A DNA stretch of 6,119 bases from Oscillospiraceae bacterium (GCA_022508735.1 JAFLUQ010000130.1:1-6119); one strand, 5' to 3'; counted from the first letter of the stretch, positions 1 through 6,059 are shown. Notes: a model not told the origin generated them from the letters alone. A program made the numbers and translations.

Positions 1-447
1 GGCTGGCGCCTCGGCTACGCCTTCGGCCCCGAGCCGCTTATCGCCGCCATGCTGAAGATCCACCAGTATGCCATAATGTGCGCCCCAACCACCAGCCAGT
101 ATGCGGCAATCGAAGCCCTTCGCAGCTGCGATAATGAGGTCGAGGCCATGCGCGAGGAATATAACCACCGCCGCCGTGTTATGGTGAAGGGCTTCAGGGA
201 TATGGGGCTTTCCTGTTTTGAACCCCTTGGCGCATTCTATGTTTTCCCGAACATCAGCTCCCTCGGCATGACCAGTGAGGAGTTTGCCACCCGCCTTCTT
301 GAAGAGGAGAAGGTGGCGGTCGTGCCCGGCACCGCCTTCGGCGACAGCGGGCAGGGCTTTATCCGCTGCAGCTACGCCTACAGCATAAGGAATATAAATA
401 TCGCACTTGAGCGGATAGCCGCATTTGTAGAGCGGCACAGGGGATAA
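1..447 (+). CDS. Class I/II PLP-dependent aminotransferase (aspartate aminotransferase / PatA-like), 3' part only
   Basis: The reading frame is open from base 1 to the TAA at 445-447 and gives the last 148 residues of a fold-type I aminotransferase; the 5' part lies outside the window. The first residues, GWRLGYAFGP, are the segment that follows the PLP-binding lysine in this family, and Arg3 is expected to contact the cofactor phosphate. The lysine itself is just outside the window. Further family signatures are the HQYAIMCAPTTSQ stretch (residues 21-33), GAFYVFP (76-82), VAVVPGTAFG (105-114) and FIRCSYA (120-126), whose Arg is the usual ligand of the substrate alpha-carboxylate. The general reaction is PLP-dependent amino-group transfer between an amino acid and a 2-oxo acid in the cytoplasm. 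The segment resembles the aspartate/PatA-type branch, but the exact substrate cannot be read from this fragment. The ATG at 49 is internal and not the start. The next gene begins 3 bp after the stop, so the two are probably co-transcribed. Confidence 0.93.
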   Translation, partial: GWRLGYAFGPEPLIAAMLKIHQYAIMCAPTTSQYAAIEALRSCDNEVEAMREEYNHRRRVMVKGFRDMGLSCFEPLGAFYVFPNISSLGMTSEEFATRLLEEEKVAVVPGTAFGDSGQGFIRCSYAYSIRNINIALERIAAFVERHRG

Positions 448-450
448 AAA

Positions 451-1191
451 ATGAAGACTGTTATTGCAATATTGATTGCGCTGACGCTGGGCATCAGTGG
501 CGCGCCGACTATGACAGACCATGAAGAAGGATTGTCATCGAATAGTGTTCGGTTGGACTTTTCAGCCGGATTGGCTCCGCTGACCGACGAGGAGATCGCC
601 GGAATACAAACGTATTATCTCACTGCTTCATCTGATGGTACTGAGGAGTTCCGCTCAGCCATACTCGAACAGGTATCTGATTATTATAAGGATAAAGAAT
701 TATATAACGCTACGCCGGAGGGGTTTTTTGAAAATTACGGTTTCCGGCTGTTTACGTTCAGCGGCAGTTCTGTATTTCTTGTGTACGAGAATGAAATGTA
801 TGAGATTCCGGGGGGCCATGGTTATAACAGTACCTCCTTTGCTGTTTCTGATGTAAACGGCGACGGGTATAATGAGCTTTATTTCATTTTCACCAATGGC
901 TCGGGAATGATATGGGACAATGTCGGGTATTTTGATACAAAGGATAAGACTATTAAATACTTTGATTATATGTACGATTACATTTTTGTGCTTGGTGTTG
1001 ACGCGGACGGCGACATAGGAGTGTATTATCCGGGAGACAGCACGAGGGTAGACGAACTGCCATGGCCCATGAACGAAAGTTATATGCCTTATGCCAAGAT
1101 ATTTGATATAGTTTTTGACGGAAATGAAATTACCCTTGCTTCGGTCAACGATGATTACACAGAGGCTCACAGACATGGTAGCCGGGATTGA
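451..1191 (+). CDS. Hypothetical exported protein with Asp-rich Ca-binding-like loops
   Basis: This gene encodes 246 residues that I do not recognise as a named family. The ATG at 451 is preceded by AGGGGA (439-444) at good spacing, inside the end of the aminotransferase gene, which supports this start and coupling to that gene. Residues 1-18 (Lys2, then a hydrophobic run ending in GISGA) look like a signal peptide. There is no lipobox cysteine, indeed no cysteine at all, so a secreted or wall-associated protein is more likely than a lipoprotein. The loop DVNGDGYNE (134-142) matches the DxNxDGxxE/D calcium-binding pattern of FG-GAP/VCBS or dockerin-like proteins, and DADGD (184-188) is a second DxDxD. 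The protein is acidic and Tyr/Phe-rich. Its 3' two thirds are A+T-rich: 60-base rows starting at 661, 901 and 1081 count 32-35% G+C, against about 58-70% in sampled rows of the neighbouring genes. This could indicate transfer or relaxed selection. Function is unknown. Confidence 0.8.
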   Translation: MKTVIAILIALTLGISGAPTMTDHEEGLSSNSVRLDFSAGLAPLTDEEIAGIQTYYLTASSDGTEEFRSAILEQVSDYYKDKELYNATPEGFFENYGFRLFTFSGSSVFLVYENEMYEIPGGHGYNSTSFAVSDVNGDGYNELYFIFTNGSGMIWDNVGYFDTKDKTIKYFDYMYDYIFVLGVDADGDIGVYYPGDSTRVDELPWPMNESYMPYAKIFDIVFDGNEITLASVNDDYTEAHRHGSRD

Positions 1192-1232
1192 CACCTGATT
1201 AAATAAATTTCACCAATATTTCATTTCCCCTC

Positions 1233-1261
1233 TTGCGAAATAAGTATTTTTATGATACAAT
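1233..1261 (+). promoter_or_regulatory. Sigma-A-type promoter of pyrG
   Basis: A -35 element TTGCGA (1233-1238) lies exactly 17 bp from a -10 element TACAAT (1256-1261). Transcription would start near 1267-1268, giving a leader of about 36 bases. The surrounding spacer (1192-1303) is A+T-rich. No terminator hairpin for the preceding pair of genes is visible in it. The leader shows neither an attenuator hairpin nor a GGG initiation site of the kind used for nucleotide-sensing reiterative initiation at Bacillus subtilis pyrG. Confidence 0.65.
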
Positions 1262-1290
1262 ATTATAGTTAATAATTACATCCCACTCAA

Positions 1291-1296
1291 AGGAGG
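1291..1296 (+). promoter_or_regulatory. Ribosome binding site deciding the pyrG GTG start
   Basis: A full-consensus AGGAGG ends 7 bases before the GTG at 1304. This spacing and the conserved N-terminus MATKYIFVTGGVVSGLGKG make the GTG the start; no in-frame ATG lies nearby. Confidence 0.9.
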
Positions 1297-1303
1297 AATT
1301 TGC

Positions 1304-2926
1304 GTGGCAACAAAATATATATTCGTTACGGGCGGCGTTGTGTCGGGCCTCGGCAAGGGCATTACAGCTGCGTCGCTGGGCCGGCTTCTGAAATGCCGCG
1401 GCTTTAAGGTCACCATCCAGAAGTGCGACCCCTACATAAACTTTGATCCGGGCACAATGAGCCCCTACCAGCACGGCGAGGTGTTCGTGACCGACGACGG
1501 CGCCGAGACAGATCTGGATCTCGGTCACTATGAGCGCTTCGTGGACGAAAATCTCAACAGCAACTCCAACGTCACCAGCGGTAAGGTGTACTATAATGTC
1601 ATCAACAAAGAGCGCCGCGGCGACTATCTCGGGGGAACCGTTCAGGTAATACCCCACATAACCAACGAGATCAAGGAGCACATCTATTTTGCCGGCAAGG
1701 ACAATAACGTGGATTTCGTTATCACCGAGATCGGCGGAACTGTCGGCGACATCGAGAGCCTGCCCTTCCTTGAATCCATACGTCAGGTGCAGTGGGACGT
1801 CGGGCGGGATAACTGCATCTATATCCATGTGTCTCTTGTTCCCTACATCGCTTCCAGCGGTGAGCAGAAGTCCAAGCCCACACAGCACAGCGTAAAAGAG
1901 CTGCTTGGCCTTGGTATTCAGCCGGACATCATCGTTTGCCGCACGGAAACGCCTCTTGAAAAGGGACTTAAAGAAAAGATAGCCTCCTTCTGCAATGTGC
2001 ATAAGGACTGCGTTGTTGAAAACCTCGACGCTCCAACCCTCTATGCGGTGCCTCTGGCCCTGGAGGAGGGCGGTCTCGCCAAGGCTGTGCTCAAGTGCCT
2101 GAACATTCCCGACCCGGGCGTGGACCTCAGCGAGTGGACCGATATGGTGAATACTGTGCTCGATCTGGGCAAGGACGGCAGAAAGGTCAAAATAGCTCTT
2201 GTCGGCAAGTACGTGGCCCTGCACGACGCTTATCTCAGCGTGGCCGAGGCCCTGCGCCACGGCGGCATAGCCAATAAGATCGACGTAGAGATCGACTGGA
2301 CCGACAGTGAGGAGATCACCGCTGAAAACGCTGCCGAGCGCCTTAAGGACGCCGACGGCATCCTCGTGCCCGGCGGCTTTGGCGACCGCGGCATAGAGGG
2401 CAAGATACAGGCCGTACGCTATGCCAGAGAGAACAACATTCCCTTCTTCGGCATCTGCCTCGGTATGCAGATGGCTGTTGTGGAGTTTGCCCGTGACGTT
2501 CTGGGCTATGACGACGCCGACAGCTCCGAGTTCTCCCCCGAATCGGCTCACACTGTTATACATATCATGCCCGACCAGAAAAATGTTGAGAACATGGGCG
2601 GAACCCTTCGTCTCGGTCTCTACCCATGTAAGCTGGGCGAGGGCAGCCGCATAGGCGAGATATACGGCGGCGAGCCGCTTATATATGAGCGCCACCGTCA
2701 CCGCTATGAGTATAATAACGAGTACCGCGACGCGCTGACCGAGGCCGGGCTGGCTATCGGCGGCCTTTCGCCGGACAACCGTCTTGTAGAGACAGTTGAG
2801 ATCAAGGCTCATCCGTGGTTTGTGGGCGTGCAGTTCCATCCTGAGTTCAAGTCCCGCCCGAACCGCGCACATCCTCTGTTTGCCTCCTTTATCAAGGCTG
2901 CGGGCGAAAGAGCCGAGAAAAAGTAA
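1304..2926 (+). CDS. pyrG: CTP synthase (glutamine-hydrolysing)
   Basis: CTP synthase makes CTP from UTP and ATP, using ammonia released from glutamine; it is the last step of de novo pyrimidine nucleotide synthesis and acts in the cytoplasm as a tetramer. The protein has 540 residues, the normal full length. The N-terminal synthetase domain (about 1-270) has the P-loop GGVVSGLGKG (10-19, Lys18), the metal-binding Asp72 in DDGAETDLDLG, Glu142 in EIGGTVGD, and the KERRGDYLGGTVQVIPH loop starting at 102. The class I glutamine amidotransferase domain (from about 295) has the nucleophile Cys385 in GICLGMQ, and His512 and Glu514 in QFHPEF complete the triad. The GGTLRLG segment matches the loop linked to ammonia transfer and GTP activation. 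All key residues are present, so the enzyme should be active. Translation starts at GTG behind AGGAGG. The gene has its own promoter and is followed by a hairpin, so it may be monocistronic. Confidence 0.98.
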   Translation: MATKYIFVTGGVVSGLGKGITAASLGRLLKCRGFKVTIQKCDPYINFDPGTMSPYQHGEVFVTDDGAETDLDLGHYERFVDENLNSNSNVTSGKVYYNVINKERRGDYLGGTVQVIPHITNEIKEHIYFAGKDNNVDFVITEIGGTVGDIESLPFLESIRQVQWDVGRDNCIYIHVSLVPYIASSGEQKSKPTQHSVKELLGLGIQPDIIVCRTETPLEKGLKEKIASFCNVHKDCVVENLDAPTLYAVPLALEEGGLAKAVLKCLNIPDPGVDLSEWTDMVNTVLDLGKDGRKVKIALVGKYVALHDAYLSVAEALRHGGIANKIDVEIDWTDSEEITAENAAERLKDADGILVPGGFGDRGIEGKIQAVRYARENNIPFFGICLGMQMAVVEFARDVLGYDDADSSEFSPESAHTVIHIMPDQKNVENMGGTLRLGLYPCKLGEGSRIGEIYGGEPLIYERHRHRYEYNNEYRDALTEAGLAIGGLSPDNRLVETVEIKAHPWFVGVQFHPEFKSRPNRAHPLFASFIKAAGERAEKK

Positions 2927-2946
2927 TGTTATAAAAACGATGATAG

Positions 2947-2980
2947 GGGCGCACCTGCATGTGCGCCCGTCAGTTTATTT
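2947..2980 (+). terminator. Probable rho-independent terminator after pyrG
   Basis: GGGCGCAC (2947-2954) and GTGCGCCC (2961-2968) form a perfect 8-bp stem with a 6-base loop. A T-rich run, TTTATTTT, follows after a GTCAG gap at 2974-2981. The 4-5 base gap before the Ts makes it a less than ideal terminator, so readthrough into the next gene is possible. It begins 20 bases after the pyrG stop. Confidence 0.65.
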
Positions 2981-2990
2981 TCTATAATAT

Positions 2991-2997
2991 GGAGGGG
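2991..2997 (+). promoter_or_regulatory. Ribosome binding site deciding the GTG start at 3004
   Basis: GGAGGGG stands 6 bases before the GTG at 3004. The in-frame ATGs at 2959 and 2989 have no such site upstream: 2959 lies in the loop of the preceding hairpin, and 2989 overlaps the ribosome site itself. Starting at GTG also gives a clean signal peptide beginning with Lys-Lys. Confidence 0.85.
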
Positions 2998-3003
2998 ATC
3001 AAA

Positions 3004-5658
3004 GTGAAAAAAGTATTATCGATCATTCTGGCGCTGGCCCTTGCCATAGGCGCGGCGGCGGCATTTGCGGAGGGAGAGACCGACGTGAAGGCAAAGGTAT
3101 ATGCCGATTGGAAATTTAATGAGGCAAGCGTGGTTGAAGGCACATCCATTGCAGGCGGCAACCTTCAGCTGAAAGACGCCAGCGGCAACGGCAATACCCT
3201 CGAGCTCAACGTCTATAACGGCAGCGCTGCCGACCTCATCAGCTTTGAAAACGAGAGCATTATTCCCGGTCAGGGAAGTATGCTTTTCAAAAGCGAAAAC
3301 TCTAACGACAGCAGCGCCCGCGCCGTGCGGGGCGTAGATTTCACTACCGTTTCAGGTGCGCCCATAAATAAGGAGACCTTTGATAACGGCTACACTATCG
3401 AAATTCTTTATAAGATGCCCGATGACTGGAACAATACCGACCGCTGGACCAGCCTGCTTTCAAGAGTAGGAACCTCCGATAAGATCGACAGCGAATATTC
3501 CAGAGACGGCGTCGAAGCATCGACCCTTATCAGTGTTTCCAACTGTAAGGAAATTCAGTTTATTCCTTTGAACAGCAGCAACACATACAGTCCCGGTTCC
3601 GTTTGGAGCATAGCTATGGATAAGGCCGAAAATTGGTACAGCATCGTTATCACCTGCGACGGCAATGAGATCCGTTCCTATGTCAACGGCGCAGCTTCCT
3701 TCCGCGATTATACCCGCGGCAATATGAAAGGTCTTTACGCTGACCCGAAGGACGGCCGCTTCCGTATAGGAGCCCGCGTCAGGGATAATACAAAGCCCTA
3801 CAGATTTACCCGCGGCTATATTCAGGAGATAAAAATAAGCGAGGGCGTTCTCGGCCGTGAGGATTGGCTCGTGCCCAATCCCGAGGACTATCTGGGTGAG
3901 TACGGAAATAACGAGGACTTTGCCGAGACCCCCGAGGACCGCTATAACTTTGTGTTCCTGCCCGACGTGCAGAACACCGTTGAGTTTATGCCCGACGTGC
4001 TCTATAAGGCCATGGACTGGATGGTGGAAAATCAAGACTATGCCAATATCAGCGCAGTGCTTGGTCTGGGTGACAACGTAAATAACTTCTGGGTTCGTGA
4101 AAATGAGTGGGAAAACGTTTCAAAGGCCATGAAGATACTTACTGACGGCGGTGTTAAGCTCCTGATGATGCCGGGTAACCACGACACTACCAACGGCAGT
4201 GACACTAACGAGTGGTACTATCATCAGTATTTTGGCCGTGACAGCCAGTATCTTAAAGATGCCGATTACGTTACAAATGACTCCCCCTCCGGGTTCAGCT
4301 CTTATATGAAGGCCCAGGCCGGAAGCTACACATATCTGCTTCTGGCGGTAGGTATGTTCAGCTACGGTCAGGATGAGGCGTGGATAAGGAGAGTTCTGGA
4401 AGAAAATTCTTCACTTCCTACGATCCTCATAAGCCACGACCTTCAGAACTGCAGCGACACGGTCCCCAACGAGATCAAGCTCAGCGGCCGCGGAAACGAC
4501 ATCTGGAACATTGCCAAGCAGTATGATAACGTTTTTATGATGGTGGGCGGCCACAGCCACGGCTACGGCACCGAGGTGCTGAAAAACAACTACGGTCATG
4601 AGGTTTTCAGCATACTTGCCGACTATCAGTTCTCGTTTAACGGCGGTAACGCTTTGTTCAAATTTGCGGAGTTCGACGAGCGCGGCGGAAAGATACATGT
4701 TTCCACCTTCTCGCCCTATGTTCAGACCCTCGCGCCTGAGGAAAAGTCCTTCTTTGATGTAAACTACATGACCGGCAAGGGCAACGACGATATTCTGGAT
4801 ATCAACTTCTCGAAGCGCTTTGCCTTTGCTACAAAAGAGACCACCTACGGCGATAACCTTATTGAAAACTTCAGCTTTGAGGAAAACACCGAGGGCTGGA
4901 CCTATAACAACGGCGGCCAGACCGGTCCCTTGAGCGGCTGGGTCCGCTCAAGCGAGCAGGCCCATGACGGCAGCTGGTCTCTCAAGCAGGCCGCAAATGT
5001 TGGCAGTGCCGACAATGCAAACCTTGGTACCTACTTCCCAATTACCGGCGGCAAAAAGTATAAGCTGACCTACTGGGAATACAATTCTGTGGCGCAGACC
5101 GGTGGATTTAACCGGATGCATGCGGCCGTAGCTGTCACCGGAAAAGGCGGCATGAGCGACGCGTCGCTCCAGCTTATTGATTGCGGAGGCTGGAGCTCCT
5201 GGAGCGGCAGAAGCCCCCGTGACCCTGATTATCTCCAGGGATGGACCCAACGTAGTTACATTATAGATACCACCGATCATCCTGAGGCGCAGTATATACT
5301 TTTCGGATATGCCTGGGGCGATACCGCACCCTTCTATATCGACGATTTCAGCCTTGTGGAGGTAACTGAGTCCTATCCGGTCTCCATAAACAGTATAAGT
5401 GCCACAAAGACCGACGACGGCGTCAGCGTTTGGACCGACATAACAAACGTGGGCAACCGCGATTTCTGCTATATCGCTGCCGGATATAACGCGGAGGGCA
5501 AGCTTGTGGCTTTGTCCTGCAAGACCGGCCTTTCCGGCGCGGCGGACGCTGAAGTGGAGCTCAAGGCTCAGGGCATTGCGACCGTGAAGGTTTTCTGCTG
5601 GGATGATCTGGCATCTATACAGAGCCTGTGCGAGTCAGGAATGATCAAAATAGAATAA
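3004..5658 (+). CDS. Secreted multidomain protein: LamG-like domain, calcineurin-like metallophosphoesterase, CBM-like domain, C-terminal module
   Basis: This 884-residue protein starts at GTG. Residues 1-22 are a signal peptide (Lys2-Lys3, hydrophobic core, cleavage expected after AFA). Residues about 34-289 form a LamG/concanavalin-like domain: ADWKFNE at the start, YTIEILYKMP and FRIGARV strands, and a closing YIQEIKISEGVL. Residues about 315-600 are a metallophosphoesterase with DVQ (321-323), GDN (356-358), GNHD (391-394), His478 in ISHD, and GGHSH with His517 and His519. The usual first motif DxH is DxQ here. Residues about 618-787 begin NLIENFSFEENTEGW and end FYIDDFSLVEV, the pattern of a CBM4/9-type jelly roll. 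Residues about 793-884 resemble a module found at the C-terminus of clostridial extracellular proteins (GYNAEGKLVAL, VKVFCWDDL, LCES). No LPxTG, dockerin or SLH repeat is seen, so it is probably released or held by sugar binding. Hydrolysis of a phosphate ester on an extracellular glycan or other polymer is inferred; the substrate is unknown. Its architecture recalls YvnB-type LamG phosphoesterases of Firmicutes. Confidence 0.9.
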   Translation: MKKVLSIILALALAIGAAAAFAEGETDVKAKVYADWKFNEASVVEGTSIAGGNLQLKDASGNGNTLELNVYNGSAADLISFENESIIPGQGSMLFKSENSNDSSARAVRGVDFTTVSGAPINKETFDNGYTIEILYKMPDDWNNTDRWTSLLSRVGTSDKIDSEYSRDGVEASTLISVSNCKEIQFIPLNSSNTYSPGSVWSIAMDKAENWYSIVITCDGNEIRSYVNGAASFRDYTRGNMKGLYADPKDGRFRIGARVRDNTKPYRFTRGYIQEIKISEGVLGREDWLVPNPEDYLGEYGNNEDFAETPEDRYNFVFLPDVQNTVEFMPDVLYKAMDWMVENQDYANISAVLGLGDNVNNFWVRENEWENVSKAMKILTDGGVKLLMMPGNHDTTNGSDTNEWYYHQYFGRDSQYLKDADYVTNDSPSGFSSYMKAQAGSYTYLLLAVGMFSYGQDEAWIRRVLEENSSLPTILISHDLQNCSDTVPNEIKLSGRGNDIWNIAKQYDNVFMMVGGHSHGYGTEVLKNNYGHEVFSILADYQFSFNGGNALFKFAEFDERGGKIHVSTFSPYVQTLAPEEKSFFDVNYMTGKGNDDILDINFSKRFAFATKETTYGDNLIENFSFEENTEGWTYNNGGQTGPLSGWVRSSEQAHDGSWSLKQAANVGSADNANLGTYFPITGGKKYKLTYWEYNSVAQTGGFNRMHAAVAVTGKGGMSDASLQLIDCGGWSSWSGRSPRDPDYLQGWTQRSYIIDTTDHPEAQYILFGYAWGDTAPFYIDDFSLVEVTESYPVSINSISATKTDDGVSVWTDITNVGNRDFCYIAAGYNAEGKLVALSCKTGLSGAADAEVELKAQGIATVKVFCWDDLASIQSLCESGMIKIE

Positions 5659-5665
5659 TTTCGCA

Positions 5666-5700
5666 AATGGTGGAGGCCTACGGCCTCCGCCATTACTTTT
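5666..5700 (+). terminator. Rho-independent terminator after the secreted phosphoesterase gene
   Basis: ATGGTGGAGGCC (5667-5678) pairs with GGCCTCCGCCAT (5682-5693) around a TAC loop, with one T-G wobble; an extra A-T pair extends it to 13 bp (5666/5694). TTTT at 5697-5700 follows. It begins 8 bases after the stop codon and separates this gene from the tRNA unit. Confidence 0.85.
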
Positions 5701-5705
5701 AAAAA

Positions 5706-5725
5706 TTTAAAAAAAAGTATTGACA
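5706..5725 (+). promoter_or_regulatory. Upstream A-tract plus -35 module (possible weak or decayed promoter P1)
   Basis: An A8 tract followed by GTATTGACA gives a perfect -35 TTGACA (5720-5725). At 17 bp the -10 position reads TGCATT (5743-5748), which lacks the key second-position A, and no better hexamer lies at 16-19 bp. The 16 bases 5710-5725 are repeated exactly at 5805-5820, where a perfect -10 does follow. It may be a weak tandem promoter or a duplicated remnant. Confidence 0.35.
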
Positions 5726-5731
5726 TTACCC

Positions 5732-5752
5732 TTCAAATGCGCTGCATTTGAA
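5732..5752. repeat. Perfect 9-bp inverted repeat in the tRNA operon leader
   Basis: TTCAAATGC (5732-5740) and GCATTTGAA (5744-5752) are exact inverted copies around GCT. The palindrome sits where the -10 of the upstream promoter copy should be. No T-run follows, so it is not a typical terminator; it could be a protein-binding site or part of a small palindromic repeat. Confidence 0.6.
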
Positions 5753-5772
5753 TTGCAGAAAGGATAGGTGTT

Positions 5773-5804
5773 AAAAAAAGCTGCAAGGGGTATAACTTTT
5801 TTTT
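5773..5804. repeat. A-tract/T-tract inverted repeat just upstream of the tRNA promoter
   Basis: AAAAAAAG (5773-5780) can pair with CTTTTTTT (5796-5803) around a 15-base loop that includes CTGCAAGGGG. A T8 run (5797-5804) then joins the A7 tract that precedes the -35 of P2. The T-tract/A-tract junction is intrinsically bent DNA and could serve as an UP element for RNA polymerase alpha subunits. As RNA it could also act as a weak terminator for anything transcribed from upstream. Confidence 0.45.
5779..5790 (+). repeat. 12-base direct repeat, copy 1 (copy 2 at 6029-6040)
   Basis: AGCTGCAAGGGG occurs here and again at 6029-6040, 250 bases downstream. In the second copy it forms the left arm of a long hairpin; here the right arm is missing. 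TTGCAG at 5753-5758 could pair with CTGCAA at 5781-5786, so a weaker structure is still possible. Confidence 0.6.
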
Positions 5805-5814
5805 AAAAAAAGTA

Positions 5815-5843
5815 TTGACAAATGAATATTAACATAGTATAAT
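5815..5843 (+). promoter_or_regulatory. Consensus promoter (P2) of the tRNA operon
   Basis: TTGACA (5815-5820), a 17-bp spacer and TATAAT (5838-5843) match the sigma-A/sigma-70 consensus at all twelve positions. An A7 tract (5805-5811) directly upstream resembles an UP element. Transcription should begin near 5849-5850, about 24 bases before tRNA-Asn. This is what is expected for a stable-RNA operon. Confidence 0.92.
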
Positions 5844-5849
5844 ATTAAA

Positions 5850-5865
5850 GCTGATTGTTATCAGC
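5850..5865 (+). other. Hairpin at the predicted 5' end of the tRNA transcript
   Basis: GCTGAT (5850-5855) and ATCAGC (5860-5865) form a perfect 6-bp stem with a TGTT loop. From the promoter position the transcript would start at or within a base of this stem. It could protect the 5' end or present the pre-tRNA leader to RNase P; the role is inferred. Confidence 0.5.
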
Positions 5866-5873
5866 ACTAATAT

Positions 5874-5949
5874 TCCTCAATAGCTCAGTCGGTAGAGCAT
5901 GCGGCTGTTAACCGCAGGGTCGTTGGTTCGAGTCCAACTTGAGGAGCCA
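5874..5949 (+). tRNA. tRNA-Asn (anticodon GUU)
   Basis: This is a complete 76-base tRNA with encoded CCA. The acceptor stem is TCCTCAA (5874-5880) with TTGAGGA (5939-5945), discriminator G5946, and CCA at 5947-5949. The D stem is GCTC/GAGC, the anticodon stem is TGCGG/CCGCA with loop CTGTTAA and anticodon GTT at 5907-5909, and the T arm is GTTGG-TTCGAGT-CCAAC (5922-5938). All stems are fully paired. It is the first gene of the operon; the next tRNA begins after only 3 bases. Confidence 0.97.
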
Positions 5950-5952
5950 TAT

Positions 5953-6027
5953 GGCCCGATGGTCAAGAGGTTAAGACACCGCCCTTTCACGGCGGTATCA
6001 CGGGTTCGATTCCCGTTCGGGTCACCA
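5953..6027 (+). tRNA. tRNA-Glu (anticodon UUC)
   Basis: This is a complete 75-base tRNA with encoded CCA. The acceptor stem is GGCCCGA (5953-5959) with TCGGGTC (6017-6023), including one G-T pair at the second position; the discriminator is A6024, and CCA is 6025-6027. The anticodon stem CCGCC/GGCGG encloses CTTTCAC with anticodon TTC at 5986-5988. The T arm is ACGGG-TTCGATT-CCCGT (6000-6016). Confidence 0.97.
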
Positions 6028-6030
6028 TAG

Positions 6031-6059
6031 CTGCAAGGGGAGCGTAGCTCCCTTTGCAG
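6031..6059. repeat. 13-bp hairpin between tRNA-Glu and the CAU tRNA
   Basis: CTGCAAGGGGAGC (6031-6043) pairs with GCTCCCTTTGCAG (6047-6059) around GTA, with one G-T wobble. There is no T-run on either strand, so it does not look like a terminator and transcription should pass through to the next tRNA. The left arm, as part of AGCTGCAAGGGG (6029-6040), is an exact 12-base copy of 5779-5790 in the operon leader. It may be a tRNA-processing structure or a copy of a small dispersed palindromic element. Confidence 0.6.

Noticed and set aside
700..1194. 164-codon minus-strand open frame opposite the exported protein gene
   Set aside because: Its composition reads as a mirror of the plus-strand codons. 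The plus-strand frame has a ribosome site, a signal peptide and Ca-binding-like loops, which the minus frame lacks.
1250..2872. 540-codon open frame on the minus strand, opposite pyrG
   Set aside because: It is an antisense shadow of the G+C-rich pyrG codons. The plus strand is a full-length CTP synthase with every catalytic residue, and the minus-strand product shows no family motifs; its equal length is a coincidence.
2959..3003. N-terminal extension of the secreted phosphoesterase starting at ATG 2959 (or ATG 2989)
   Set aside because: The extension would lie inside the terminator hairpin and ribosome binding site and would put 15 non-hydrophobic residues before the signal peptide. GTG 3004 has the proper ribosome site.
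3460..4035. 191-codon minus-strand open frame opposite the LamG domain
   Set aside because: It is a shadow of the real gene; no ribosome site or recognisable motif supports it. The smaller minus-strand frames at 4411-4698 and 4948-5280 are rejected for the same reason.
5706..5820. CRISPR-like or other regular repeat array
   Set aside because: Only two copies of a 16-base promoter module and two copies of a 12-base word are present; there is no regular unit-spacer pattern.
6031..6059. Terminator ending the tRNA operon after tRNA-Glu
   Set aside because: No T-run follows on either strand, and another tRNA in the same orientation begins 7 bases later without its own promoter.
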